DNA from: Actinomyces oricola
Lineage (GTDB): Bacteria; Actinomycetota; Actinomycetes; Actinomycetales; Actinomycetaceae
DNA: 64,000 bases
Assembly (NCBI RefSeq): GCF_004104015.1
Contig: NZ_RYFV01000008.1
Location: 30,048-94,047, forward strand
Direction: 5' to 3'
The notes under the pieces were generated by a model. That model ran no database searches. It was not told the origin of the DNA and saw nothing but the letters and a program-made list of their open reading frames with translations. Positions 1 through 8,000 of this stretch are shown here, one piece after another. Numbering within the stretch: the first letter of the stretch is position 1; the number at the start of each line of letters is the position of its first letter. Both the position numbers and the translations under genes were made by a program.

Positions 1-1354
1 ACAGCGTCAGCGCAAGCCCCTTCTGAGTCACCTTCACGGCGGTGATTTTCAAACCGGCGGGCAGGAGCTCGGGGCCGATCTCCACTGACTCATTGCCGGT
101 CAGCCCGGTGAGGGCGCCGACGGCGAAGTCGGGGATATCGACGCTCAAACCAGAGCCTGCCACCGTGATCGAGGACACGGACAACAGGAGCCCGCCCTCG
201 GCCGTCACCGAGGGGGTAATGCCGACTTGCAGTTCGACGCCGAAGGAGGACTCGGCCAGGATGGTGCCGGGATCGGTGTCGGTGCTCAGAGTATCGGGCT
301 TCAGCGTCAGAGGTGGCAGGTTGGTGGAGATGCCCGCGGCCAGGGAGGTGGCATCATCCCAGCTAATGGTCCCAGTGCCGGAGAACTCCTGGGCGGTGTA
401 GGGCGCCTTCAAGCTCAAGTCGGTGACGTGGACGCTGAACTCTGAGAGCGTGATCGACGAACCGCCGGTGGCTGGGGCGCTCCCGCCCCCGGATTCCAGA
501 GTCAGCGAGTCGGCGTCAATGCTCAGGGTCTCCAGGGTGCCGCGCAGGATCTGGGGAGTGATCAGCCCCTCGGTGGTGATCTGGGCGTCCTGGGAGAGCC
601 CGGGCAGGCCCTGGCGAATGGTGGCGGACACCTGGGAGCGCAGATACATCTCCAGGCCCCACCCGGCCCCGGCGAGCGCCAGGATGAGGACCAGGACCAC
701 GGCCAGCGCAATCCTCCCGCGCCGCCGGCGGCGCCTGGGCGCGACCTTCAAGCGCTTCTTGGACGCGGCGCCCCGGCCGCTCCCCTCGTCAGCCTCGTCC
801 TCGTCAGCCTCCTCGTCGAAGTAAGCCCCTTCATCCTCCTCTTCGTCCCTCTCGGCACTCGCAGGGCTCACAGGGGAGGACTCGCCCGCAGCGGCGAAGT
901 CCACGGCGGCGGCGTCCAGCCAGGCGGTCTCCATGAGGGCGGACGACTGGGCGGCGGTGGGCTCATCTGGAGCCTTGAGCGGGGGTGCGGGCACTGTCAG
1001 CTGCTCCATGGCGGCCGCGAAGGCCGACCCCCCGGCCGGGGCCAAGGGCCCGCCCCCGGTGGGGTCTTCCGGCACGGCCCCAGCGGGGTCGCCGGGCCGG
1101 GCCCAAGTGGGGTCTCCCGGCCCGCCCCCGGCGGGGTCTTCCGGCACGGCCCCGGCGGGGTCACCGGGGCGGGCCCAAGTGGAGTCTTCCGGCACGCCCC
1201 CGGTGGGAACCGCGGCAAGATCCTGGGCCGGATCCCCGGCCGACTCCTGCTCAGGACTGTGGGCCGGGGCCTGGAGCGGCGCAGGCACCGGCTCGGTCCG
1301 GGCCCGGTTCAGGTGCTGGCTCTCCTCAGGCTCGCGCGGCGTCGTCGAACTCAC
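1..1354 (-). CDS. LmeA-like (DUF2993) membrane-anchored protein, partial
   Basis: The reading frame starts at a GTG (1352-1354) preceded by GAGGAG and runs off the left edge, so the C terminus is missing. Residues 1-200 are low complexity, rich in Pro, Gly, Asp and Glu, with a 72-bp internal repeat. A basic stretch (KKRLKVAPRRRRRRGR) then leads into one membrane helix near residues 212-235. The remainder is a beta-rich exported domain (EMYLRSQVSATIRQGLPGLS and following) of the DUF2993/LmeA type, a family linked to lipid binding and mannan or envelope assembly in actinobacteria. It starts 16 bases after the FHA gene and is probably cotranscribed with the phosphatase/FHA cassette. The family is recognised from the sequence pattern; its exact role here is unknown. 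Confidence 0.75.
   Translation of the reverse strand, partial: MSSTTPREPEESQHLNRARTEPVPAPLQAPAHSPEQESAGDPAQDLAAVPTGGVPEDSTWARPGDPAGAVPEDPAGGGPGDPTWARPGDPAGAVPEDPTGGGPLAPAGGSAFAAAMEQLTVPAPPLKAPDEPTAAQSSALMETAWLDAAAVDFAAAGESSPVSPASAERDEEEDEGAYFDEEADEDEADEGSGRGAASKKRLKVAPRRRRRRGRIALAVVLVLILALAGAGWGLEMYLRSQVSATIRQGLPGLSQDAQITTEGLITPQILRGTLETLSIDADSLTLESGGGSAPATGGSSITLSEFSVHVTDLSLKAPYTAQEFSGTGTISWDDATSLAAGISTNLPPLTLKPDTLSTDTDPGTILAESSFGVELQVGITPSVTAEGGLLLSVSSITVAGSGLSVDIPDFAVGALTGLTGNESVEIGPELLPAGLKITAVKVTQKGLALTL
1051..1204. repeat. 72-bp in-frame tandem repeat in the DUF2993 gene
   Basis: Two near-identical 72-bp units begin at 1061 and 1133, with partial copies on both sides. They encode repeated PGDPTWARPGDPAGAVPEDP-like segments of the cytoplasmic N-terminal region. 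The repeat is coding and in frame, so copy number could vary without breaking the protein. Confidence 0.85.
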
Positions 1355-1370
1355 GACTACTTCTCCTCAA

Positions 1371-2177
1371 CTACTTCTCCTCACCGCGTCGCGCCGGCGT
1401 CGTCCCCGCCGAGGCGGCCGCGGCCTGATTGGCGGCGAACTCCTCATCAAGCATGGGCAGGTCCTCAGCGGTGACCATGAGGGTGGACACGGCGTGCTCC
1501 ACCAAGGCGGTGCGCCGGTTCGAGGCGGCCCCCGCCGCGCGCCCGCCGCGCAGTCCCCGCACCCCCACCCGGTCGAGCTTCTCGCAGACGTTGTCCAGTT
1601 TGCGGTTGAACTTCGTCAACGGCCAGCCCAGGCGCGCTGCTGCTGCGGCGGAGGAGGGGATCTCGGCGGCGCCCGTCCCGGCGCGCCGCAGCACCGGCTC
1701 GGCCAGCGCCAGCACGAGCAGCAGCTGGGTGCGAGTCATGGGGGTCACCCCAATGGTGGTCTGCCCGCTGGACTGCTGGGTGCCGGTGATCCCTGCGAAG
1801 TGGTCCTCACCGCTGGTAATGAGGTTGATCTCATAGGTGGTGGGGCCCGCGGAGAACGTCAGGATGACGCGCGGGAAGACCAGGGGTATGCGGGCCCCCG
1901 GCGCCAACCGGGACTGGACCAGGCCGTCGCCGTCGGTGAGTGTCGCCGACAGGCGGCTTCCCTCGTTGGACACCCACCACAGCCCATTGTCACGTGAGAG
2001 CGCCAGGAACCGCCGGTGCAGGTAGGGATTGTCGTCAATATCGAGGTCGCCGCCGCGCCCAATGACGAAGCTCTTATCGGGGGGGATGCGGTGAACCTCG
2101 CCGGAGAAGTCGAGGACGAGCTCGTCGGGGCTCTCCGGGTCAACCGATGGCAGGTCGGTCCACGTCAGGTCGCTCAA
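1371..2177 (-). CDS. FHA domain protein
   Basis: A protein of 268 residues. I place the start at TTG 2175-2177 because AAGGAG lies seven bases before it and the recognisable fold begins immediately after (LSDLTWTDLPS); the frame stays open far upstream but without conserved sequence. Residues 15-105 form a forkhead-associated fold (FVIGRGGDLDIDDNPYLHRR), a phosphothreonine-binding module. The C-terminal half (TRTQLLLVLALAEPVLRR, then WPLTKFNRKLDNVCEKL) looks like a winged-helix segment. It lies downstream of a PP2C phosphatase and a second FHA protein, which suggests a shared Ser/Thr phosphorylation circuit. No kinase gene is visible in the window. Confidence 0.85.
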   Translation of the reverse strand: MSDLTWTDLPSVDPESPDELVLDFSGEVHRIPPDKSFVIGRGGDLDIDDNPYLHRRFLALSRDNGLWWVSNEGSRLSATLTDGDGLVQSRLAPGARIPLVFPRVILTFSAGPTTYEINLITSGEDHFAGITGTQQSSGQTTIGVTPMTRTQLLLVLALAEPVLRRAGTGAAEIPSSAAAAARLGWPLTKFNRKLDNVCEKLDRVGVRGLRGGRAAGAASNRRTALVEHAVSTLMVTAEDLPMLDEEFAANQAAAASAGTTPARRGEEK

Positions 2178-2233
2178 GGGTGGTCTCCTTCCCAGGCATG
2201 GGCCTTGACGGCGCGGATGTATGGGCTTGGGCC

Positions 2234-3295
2234 TCATAGTGGGGCCTCGATCCTCACAGTGACACCGTCGCCCAGGTCCAGAAAGTCTCCCACGAGCAGC
2301 GGTGTCGGCAGAGCCGAAGCGAGGAGCACTGGCGCGTTGCCCGGTCGCACCAAGACCGTCCCATTGTTCGATCCCAGATCCCGTGCTAACAGGTTCCAGC
2401 CCTTGGTGGTCACCACCAGGTGGGAGCGGGAGACCAGGTGCGTGGGGCTGGGCACGGGCACCAGGGCCTGGGTTCCGGGCTCGCTGCCGGGCATCTGTTG
2501 GGGGGCCCGCCCAATGACGACGTCGCCGCGCACCGCCACCGCCTCCCCTGTGGACAGGGCCAGCGTGGCCAGCATAGGGCAGGGAACCTTGCGGATCTCG
2601 CCGGTCAGGGGCGCTCGGCAGCTCTGGCAGGCGGTGGCGCCGGGCGGGTTGGCGTGCCCGGCGGTGCACAAGACGGCCGCCACGAGGGGGCCGGTGTCAA
2701 TAGGGGTGAAGGGCGCCGTGGCCCCCTCGGGCGGGGTAACGGATCCGGGTGAGCCGGCGGTGACGGACTGGGCCTGGGTGGCGGGCATGACCTGGGTCGG
2801 ATGGGCGCCACTATCCATGCTCGTAGCACTCGATGCGTCCGAGGAGTGAGACGACGGCGGTGAGGCGACCTTGCCGCTGTCCGGCCCGCCGTTCCCGTCG
2901 GCCGACCGGACCGCCTTACGGCGCCGTCGCCCTGAGCCGGGCCTGGGCTGGGGGTGGGGGCGCGGGGCGGGCGGGCCGGGAGGGTCGGGGAGTTCGACGA
3001 CAGACGCATTGGCCTGGGCCTCGTCCTCCTCGCCCCAGGTCAGAGTGGCCCCGGCGGGGGTCCCAAGCACCTGCGCAATGAGGTCGCCGCTGAGAAGCTC
3101 GGTGACGCGCGCGCCGTCCTGGGCGGCCTGGAGGGGGGAAGCGGTCTGGGGCAGCGGTCCCCCCAGGGCGTCGAGCACCTGCTGAGCCGTGTGCGGAGGC
3201 GCCAGGGCACTGAGCTCGGCGGTGCCGTAGAGTCCCACCACCCGAATGACGCCGTCGTCACCCTCCGTCGGTGTCGCGCCGCTGGAGCCCGTCAC
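2234..3295 (-). CDS. Zinc-ribbon/FHA domain protein
   Basis: A protein of 353 residues starting at GTG 3293-3295, which overlaps the TGA of the phosphatase gene by GTGA, so translation is probably coupled. Residues 1-100 contain a small globular region, 100-205 are Pro/Ser-rich linker, and about 208-228 hold a CTAGHANPPGATACQSC zinc ribbon. The C-terminal 110 residues are an FHA domain with the conserved GR, SRSH and SNNGT elements needed to bind phosphothreonine. The architecture resembles actinobacterial adaptors that read out Ser/Thr kinase signalling. Its ligand is unknown. Confidence 0.88.
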   Translation of the reverse strand: MTGSSGATPTEGDDGVIRVVGLYGTAELSALAPPHTAQQVLDALGGPLPQTASPLQAAQDGARVTELLSGDLIAQVLGTPAGATLTWGEEDEAQANASVVELPDPPGPPAPRPHPQPRPGSGRRRRKAVRSADGNGGPDSGKVASPPSSHSSDASSATSMDSGAHPTQVMPATQAQSVTAGSPGSVTPPEGATAPFTPIDTGPLVAAVLCTAGHANPPGATACQSCRAPLTGEIRKVPCPMLATLALSTGEAVAVRGDVVIGRAPQQMPGSEPGTQALVPVPSPTHLVSRSHLVVTTKGWNLLARDLGSNNGTVLVRPGNAPVLLASALPTPLLVGDFLDLGDGVTVRIEAPL

Positions 3296-4167
3296 CGCTG
3301 GTGCCCCGTGCCGTTCTCAGGATTCTCAGGAGCACGGCGCCCCCCGGTGCGGGACTCCTCGCCGCCCGCCCCCGCGGTATCAGTCGCCTCAAAGCCGGCC
3401 TCCTCGGGCTCGGCGGGGGCGTCGACCACCAGGGCGGTGACATTGTCGTGCCCACCGGCCTCCAGGGCGGCGGCAACGGCGTGCTCAGCAGTGCGCTGGG
3501 CGTCCGCCCCGGCCGAGAGTATTGTGTCCAAAGTCTCATCATCGAGTTCGTCGCTGAGCCCGTCGGAGCAGACGAGCAGGCGGTCCCCGGCCTCAATCGG
3601 CAGGAGGTGGATATCGGGGACCGCTGGCCCTGAGATTCCCGCCCCCAGGGCGCGGGTGACCACGTTGCGCCGCGGGTCCCGGCGCGCCTCGGCCGGGGTG
3701 AGGAGACGGGCGTCGATGAGGGCCTGGACTTGGGAGTGGTCGCGGGTGACCTGTCGAAGCGCACCCGAGCGCCGCAGGTAGACGCGGGCGTCCCCAATGT
3801 TGAGCACAATCCAGGTGCGGCCCTCGGGCAGGTCCGCCGCAACCACACCGGCAATGGTGGCGCCGGGCCGGTGCGAGGACTCCGAGGGGATTGCCGCGAC
3901 CGCCTCTCCGGCGGCGACAACAGCGTCGACCACCGTGCCCTGGTCGGTAATGCAGGTGCCGGACAGCGGGGCGAGGGCGTCCAGGGCCTTCTGGGTGGCG
4001 GCGCGGCCCAGGGCGTGCCCGCCCATGCCGTCCACGACAATGAAGGCGGGAGCGGCGGCGAGGTAGCCGTCCTCATTGACGGAGCGGAAGCGTCCCACGT
4101 CGGTGGCCGCCCCGGCCGCGGGTGCGAGCAGCACGACCTGCTCCCGGGATGATGTCGCTTCGCTCAT
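3292..4167 (-). CDS. PP2C-family Ser/Thr protein phosphatase
   Basis: A protein of 291 residues. The start is at ATG 4165-4167, which has AGGA seven bases upstream; an ATG six bases earlier is too close to that site. The metal-dependent PP2C signature is complete: NEDGY near the N terminus, VDGMGGH, SDGLSDELDDE and the final GHDNVTALVV, which supply the Asp residues for the two-metal centre. It should dephosphorylate Ser/Thr-phosphorylated proteins in the cytosol. It is the first gene of a minus-strand run with two FHA proteins and a DUF2993 membrane protein, a grouping often seen with Ser/Thr kinases near cell-wall genes. The divergent gene begins at 4368. Confidence 0.95.
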   Translation of the reverse strand: MSEATSSREQVVLLAPAAGAATDVGRFRSVNEDGYLAAAPAFIVVDGMGGHALGRAATQKALDALAPLSGTCITDQGTVVDAVVAAGEAVAAIPSESSHRPGATIAGVVAADLPEGRTWIVLNIGDARVYLRRSGALRQVTRDHSQVQALIDARLLTPAEARRDPRRNVVTRALGAGISGPAVPDIHLLPIEAGDRLLVCSDGLSDELDDETLDTILSAGADAQRTAEHAVAAALEAGGHDNVTALVVDAPAEPEEAGFEATDTAGAGGEESRTGGRRAPENPENGTGHQR

Positions 4168-4367
4168 CGCCATATCCTGTCTGCTCGGGGCGGCGGGGCC
4201 TGAGAGGTGAGCCACCAAACGTGACGATACCGGCACAAGCCCCGGATTGAAGCCCTCAGGTAGGCTCGTAGCGGGCGGCACCCGCGACCCGCCACCCGAT
4301 GTCCTTCCCCGGCGACCCGACGGCGTGGAGGGGCATGCTCTCCCCAGACCATTCCGAAGGATCCAGC

Positions 4368-5507
4368 ATGTCTCAGGCACCGGATGACCTCGTTGCACGA
4401 GCTCAGGACCCGCAGGCCCCACTCGAGACTCTTCACGAACTCGCCCAGGACTACCCCGGCCTGCGGCCCTACATCGCTGCAAATCCGCGCACCTACCCCG
4501 ATCTTCTCGACTGGCTCGGCTCCCTGGGGGATCCCGCAGTCGACGCGGCGCTGGCAGCGCGCGGCAGCGAACAGATCTCCAGCACGGCCCCCCTCCCGGC
4601 AGTGGACGCACCGACACAGCCGCAGGCCGCCGTTGGCGCCGACACCCAGGCCCTGCCCCCCGGCGCCGCCCCCACGGCGGGCGCACCCACCCAGGCCCTG
4701 CCCCCCGGCGCCGCCCCCACGGAGATGGGATCGCCCACACAAGCCCTCGCCGGTCTTCCTCAACCGAACCAGGCCTGGCAGGGCGTCCCGCCGTCGGCGC
4801 CAACCGCTGTTCAGGCCCCCGACGCCGCAGCCCAGGCGTGGGCCCCGTCAGGCGCCGAGGCCGGCATCTTCGGTCTGGGCGGCGAGCCCCCGGCCGAGCC
4901 CGAGCGCCACCGCGGTGGGGCGATTTTGTGGGTGCTCTCCTGCGTGGTCCTGTTCCTGGTGGTGGCCGTGGCCACCTGGTTCTTCACCTCCGGCTCCTCC
5001 GACCCGGCCCCCTCCGCCAACTCCGCCAAGCCCTCCCAGAGCCAGGAGAGCAAGCCGTCCGCCTCCACGCGGACCCCTTCGCAGACCCCCTCATCCACCC
5101 CGACCCCCAGCCCCACCCCGAGCCCCACTCCGGAGCTGCGCTACCCGGCCCCGGCCGGGGCCGTTGAGATGACCAGTTTCACCTCTCCCAGCGGCAATAT
5201 CACCTGCACCCTGGGGGAGAGCTCAGTGAGCTGCACCATTAACGAGCACAGCTTCACCTCGACCGACGCCTCCTGTTCTCAGGGAATCTCTCAACCCTTC
5301 ACGGCGTCTGTGGGCACCAATGGCCAAGCCACCGGCACCTGCGGCACGCCCTTCTCCCCCTCGGGTGCGACCTTGAACTACGGCTCGTCCGCCACCCACG
5401 GCACCTTCGCCTGCACCTCGACCGAGACCGGTGTTGAGTGCTGGAGTCAGGTCAGCGGACAGGGATTCACGATCGCCCGCAGCGGGGCCCAGGGCACCTC
5501 CCGCTAG
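4368..5507 (+). CDS. Leucine-rich-repeat-variant domain membrane protein
   Basis: A protein of 379 residues. The start at ATG 4368 is chosen for the GAAGGA six to seven bases upstream. Residues 5-60 (VARAQDPQAPLETLHELAQD, then NPRTYPDLLDWLGSLG) match the leucine-rich-repeat-variant domain found in many actinobacterial envelope proteins. A Pro/Ala region holding a duplicated QALPPGAAPT segment follows. One transmembrane helix lies at about 184-208 (ILWVLSCVVLFLVVAVATWF), then a Ser/Thr/Pro stalk and a roughly 125-residue extracellular domain with about six cysteines in likely disulfides. The function is unknown; the topology suggests an envelope sensor or anchor. Confidence 0.82.
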   Translation: MSQAPDDLVARAQDPQAPLETLHELAQDYPGLRPYIAANPRTYPDLLDWLGSLGDPAVDAALAARGSEQISSTAPLPAVDAPTQPQAAVGADTQALPPGAAPTAGAPTQALPPGAAPTEMGSPTQALAGLPQPNQAWQGVPPSAPTAVQAPDAAAQAWAPSGAEAGIFGLGGEPPAEPERHRGGAILWVLSCVVLFLVVAVATWFFTSGSSDPAPSANSAKPSQSQESKPSASTRTPSQTPSSTPTPSPTPSPTPELRYPAPAGAVEMTSFTSPSGNITCTLGESSVSCTINEHSFTSTDASCSQGISQPFTASVGTNGQATGTCGTPFSPSGATLNYGSSATHGTFACTSTETGVECWSQVSGQGFTIARSGAQGTSR

Positions 5508-5529
5508 GGGGCGGGCGCACACATCGAGC

Positions 5530-6789
5530 ATGCCCAGCCCCTACAGCCGTATCCTGCGCCAGCGCGGCGCCTGGACCTTCTCCCTGGCGGGCCTTCTGGC
5601 CCGCTTCCCCATGTCCATGGTGGGCATCTCCACAATTCTGGCCATCCAGGACCTCTACCAGAACTACTCCGACGCCGGCGCTGTCAGCGCCGCCCATATT
5701 GTGGCCGCCGCCATTGGCTCCCCCATCCTGGCCCGGTTCGTCGACACCCACGGTCAGGCCCGCATTATGCGCCCGGCGCTGGTGGTCTCGGGGCTGGCCC
5801 TGGTTGGCCTGATCCTGGCCGCCGGCGCCCGCGCCCCCCTATGGGCCCTCATGGCCCTGGCCGCCACATCCGGGGGCCTGGGCGGGTCCATGGGCTCCCT
5901 GGTGCGCTCGCGCTGGACGGCATTGCTGTCCACTCCTGAGGACATCCACATTGCCTTCTCCCTGGAGGCCGCCCTGGACGAGGTCGCCTTCATCGTTGGC
6001 CCGGTGCTGGCCACCGCCCTGTGCACCGCACCCTTCCTGCCGGTGACCGCCGGGTGGACGGCCACCTTGATCCTCCAAGTGGGCGGGGGTCTGTGGTTCC
6101 TGGCCCAGCGCGCCACCGAGCCGCCGGCTCACCCGCGCCCCTCCCGACCGGCGCGCCGTCAGGCCGGAGAGGTGGAGGACCTGCTCGCCCTGGTTCCCCA
6201 GCGCTCCAAGCCCGTCCTGTTCCACGGGGCGGTGCTGGCCATTGTCGCCGTGTTCATGTTCTCCGGGGCCCTGTTCGGGGTCAACGACGTCACCGCCGTC
6301 GCCTTCGCCACCGAGATGGGGCGCAAGTCCGCCGCCGGGGTGGTGCTGGCGGCATGGGCGGTGGGCTCCCTCATGGCGGCCCTGGTCTACGGCTCGCGCT
6401 CCTGGGGGTGGCCCTTGTGGAAGCAGCTGCTCACTGGCGTCGTTGTCATGGCCGTGGGGTCGTCGACCTTTGTTCTTGCACCCAACCTGCTGGTTCTTTC
6501 GGCACTCATGGTGCTCACCGGCATGGCGATCGCACCGACAGTCACCGCCGGGAACAGTATTGTCCAGGTCACCGTGGCCCCCTCTCAACTCACCGAGGGC
6601 CTGGCCTGGATCGGCACCGCCCTCAATATCGGGGTGTCCCTGGGGTCCATGGCGGGGGGTCGCGTCATTGACGCCGCCGGTTCGCACGGCGGCTACCTCC
6701 TGATGGCGCTGTGCGGCTGGCTGGCGGTGCTGGCCGCGCTCGTGGGGCTGCGCACCATTCGGCGTGCTCACACCCGCCATACCCTGTGA
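5530..6789 (+). CDS. MFS transporter
   Basis: A protein of 419 residues starting at ATG 5530 (MPSPYSRIL), 22 bases after the preceding stop, so the two genes may be cotranscribed. About twelve hydrophobic segments are visible, with a cytoplasmic loop near residues 200-220 (RPSRPARRQAGEVEDLL). A glycine-rich stretch after helix 4 (SGGLGGSMGSLVRSRWTALL) resembles exporters of the multidrug/sugar-efflux branch. The substrate cannot be deduced. No strong Shine-Dalgarno sequence is seen, which fits translational coupling. Confidence 0.88.
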   Translation: MPSPYSRILRQRGAWTFSLAGLLARFPMSMVGISTILAIQDLYQNYSDAGAVSAAHIVAAAIGSPILARFVDTHGQARIMRPALVVSGLALVGLILAAGARAPLWALMALAATSGGLGGSMGSLVRSRWTALLSTPEDIHIAFSLEAALDEVAFIVGPVLATALCTAPFLPVTAGWTATLILQVGGGLWFLAQRATEPPAHPRPSRPARRQAGEVEDLLALVPQRSKPVLFHGAVLAIVAVFMFSGALFGVNDVTAVAFATEMGRKSAAGVVLAAWAVGSLMAALVYGSRSWGWPLWKQLLTGVVVMAVGSSTFVLAPNLLVLSALMVLTGMAIAPTVTAGNSIVQVTVAPSQLTEGLAWIGTALNIGVSLGSMAGGRVIDAAGSHGGYLLMALCGWLAVLAALVGLRTIRRAHTRHTL

Positions 6790-6807
6790 GGCGCCCCTCG
6801 GAGGATC

Positions 6808-6813
6808 TAGGAT
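6808..6813 (+). promoter_or_regulatory. -10 element of a leaderless promoter (APP1 gene)
   Basis: TAGGAT is followed by exactly six bases and then the GTG start at 6820. No Shine-Dalgarno sequence fits this start, so the transcript is probably leaderless. Confidence 0.6.
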
Positions 6814-6819
6814 CGGGCA

Positions 6820-7971
6820 GTGCCCTTCTCTGACATCGCCCGCGCCGCCGAGGACCGGTTTCACGCTGACATAATCCCTGCGCTGCGCCGGCGCGGGTGG
6901 CGTCCGCGTGTCATCCCCTTCGAGGGCTACGGCTCGGCCGCCGGTCCCCCGGAGGGTGCCGGGCCGCAGAAGGGCAACGAGATGGCCCGCGTGCTGGGCC
7001 GTATGGTGATGCGCCCCAAGGACGCCCCCAGCGAGGGCCCCCTGTTCCGCTCCCTGCCGGAGAAGCTGCCCGGCTCCGCCGCTGACGCCCGCGACCTGGC
7101 CATGACCAGCATTCTGGAGGCCCAGCGCGGCTGGCGCCTTTTCGTGGACGTCCCGGTGCCCTACCTGCCAGTGACCGTCACCGTGGGCGGTTCGCGGGTG
7201 CGCACGCGCGCCGACCGCGGCGGATACGTCAATGTGGTGGTGCGCGGCCACGGCCTGGCGCCGGGATGGCACCAGGCGAAGATTGACGCCGCGGGAGCCG
7301 GGGCCGTCAGTGCCCGGGTACTCGTCGTGGCGCCCGGCCCCCGCCTGGGCATTGTCTCCGACATTGACGACACGGCCATGGTCTCCCACGTGCCGCGCGT
7401 GCTCGTGGCCGCCTGGAACCAACTGGTCAAGCACTCCCTGGCCCGCGAGCCGGTGCCCGGCATGGCTGAGCTCCTGACCCGGATCCAGCAGACGCATCCG
7501 GGCACCCCCATGGTGTACCTGTCAACGGGGGCGTGGAATGTTGTGCCGACCCTGCGCTCCTTCTTCAAGCGCAATGGCTTCCCCGACGGCCCCAAGCTCA
7601 TGACCGACTGGGGGCCGACCAATACCGGCTGGTTCCGCTCGGGGATTGAGCACAAGCGCACCGAGTTGCGCCGGCTCATGATCGACCTGCCGGAGGTCCG
7701 CTGGCTACTCGTGGGCGACTCCGGTCAGCACGACCCCCTCATCTATGGGGAGGCGGCGCGCGAGCACTCCGACCGAATCGCGGCCATTGCCATTAGGCGC
7801 CTGACACCCGCTCAGCAGGTTCTGGCCGGGGGCATCACCGTGCACCCCATGGGTCTGGGTCCTGAAGCCCGCACCCTGGCGGAGGCCGACGTGCCCGTGG
7901 TGGTGGGCGGCGATGGCTACGAACTGGCCAGGCTCCTCCCCCGTGACATTATGACGCCCCCCAGCCACTGA
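6820..7971 (+). CDS. APP1-type (DUF2183) phosphatidate phosphatase-like protein
   Basis: A protein of 383 residues starting at GTG 6820. The N-terminal 180 residues include an Ig-like segment (GWRLFVDVPVPYLPVTVTVG) typical of the bacterial members. The catalytic part has the haloacid-dehalogenase-like motif SDIDDTAMVS (DxDxT), followed by VYLSTGAWNV and LLVGDSGQHDPLIY. This is the arrangement of the App1p phosphatidate phosphatase domain. The expected activity is dephosphorylation of phosphatidate or a related phosphoester; the bacterial substrate is unproven. It converges on the VIT transporter gene, with a GC hairpin between them. Confidence 0.88.
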   Translation: MPFSDIARAAEDRFHADIIPALRRRGWRPRVIPFEGYGSAAGPPEGAGPQKGNEMARVLGRMVMRPKDAPSEGPLFRSLPEKLPGSAADARDLAMTSILEAQRGWRLFVDVPVPYLPVTVTVGGSRVRTRADRGGYVNVVVRGHGLAPGWHQAKIDAAGAGAVSARVLVVAPGPRLGIVSDIDDTAMVSHVPRVLVAAWNQLVKHSLAREPVPGMAELLTRIQQTHPGTPMVYLSTGAWNVVPTLRSFFKRNGFPDGPKLMTDWGPTNTGWFRSGIEHKRTELRRLMIDLPEVRWLLVGDSGQHDPLIYGEAAREHSDRIAAIAIRRLTPAQQVLAGGITVHPMGLGPEARTLAEADVPVVVGGDGYELARLLPRDIMTPPSH

Positions 7972-7977
7972 GGGTTC

Positions 7978-7995
7978 CCGCCCCTACCGGGGCGG
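7978..7995. terminator. Bidirectional hairpin between convergent genes
   Basis: CCGCCCC and GGGGCGG pair around a four-base loop, midway between the stop of the APP1 gene and the stop of the VIT gene. There is no T-run, so it may act as a pause or 3'-end structure rather than a classical terminator. Confidence 0.5.
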
Positions 7996-8000
7996 ACGGC

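Noticed and set aside
2178..2669. N-terminal extension of the FHA protein frame up to 2669
   Set aside because: The added residues are antisense-frame Arg/Gly-rich sequence overlapping the upstream FHA gene; a ribosome binding site and the domain start support TTG 2177.
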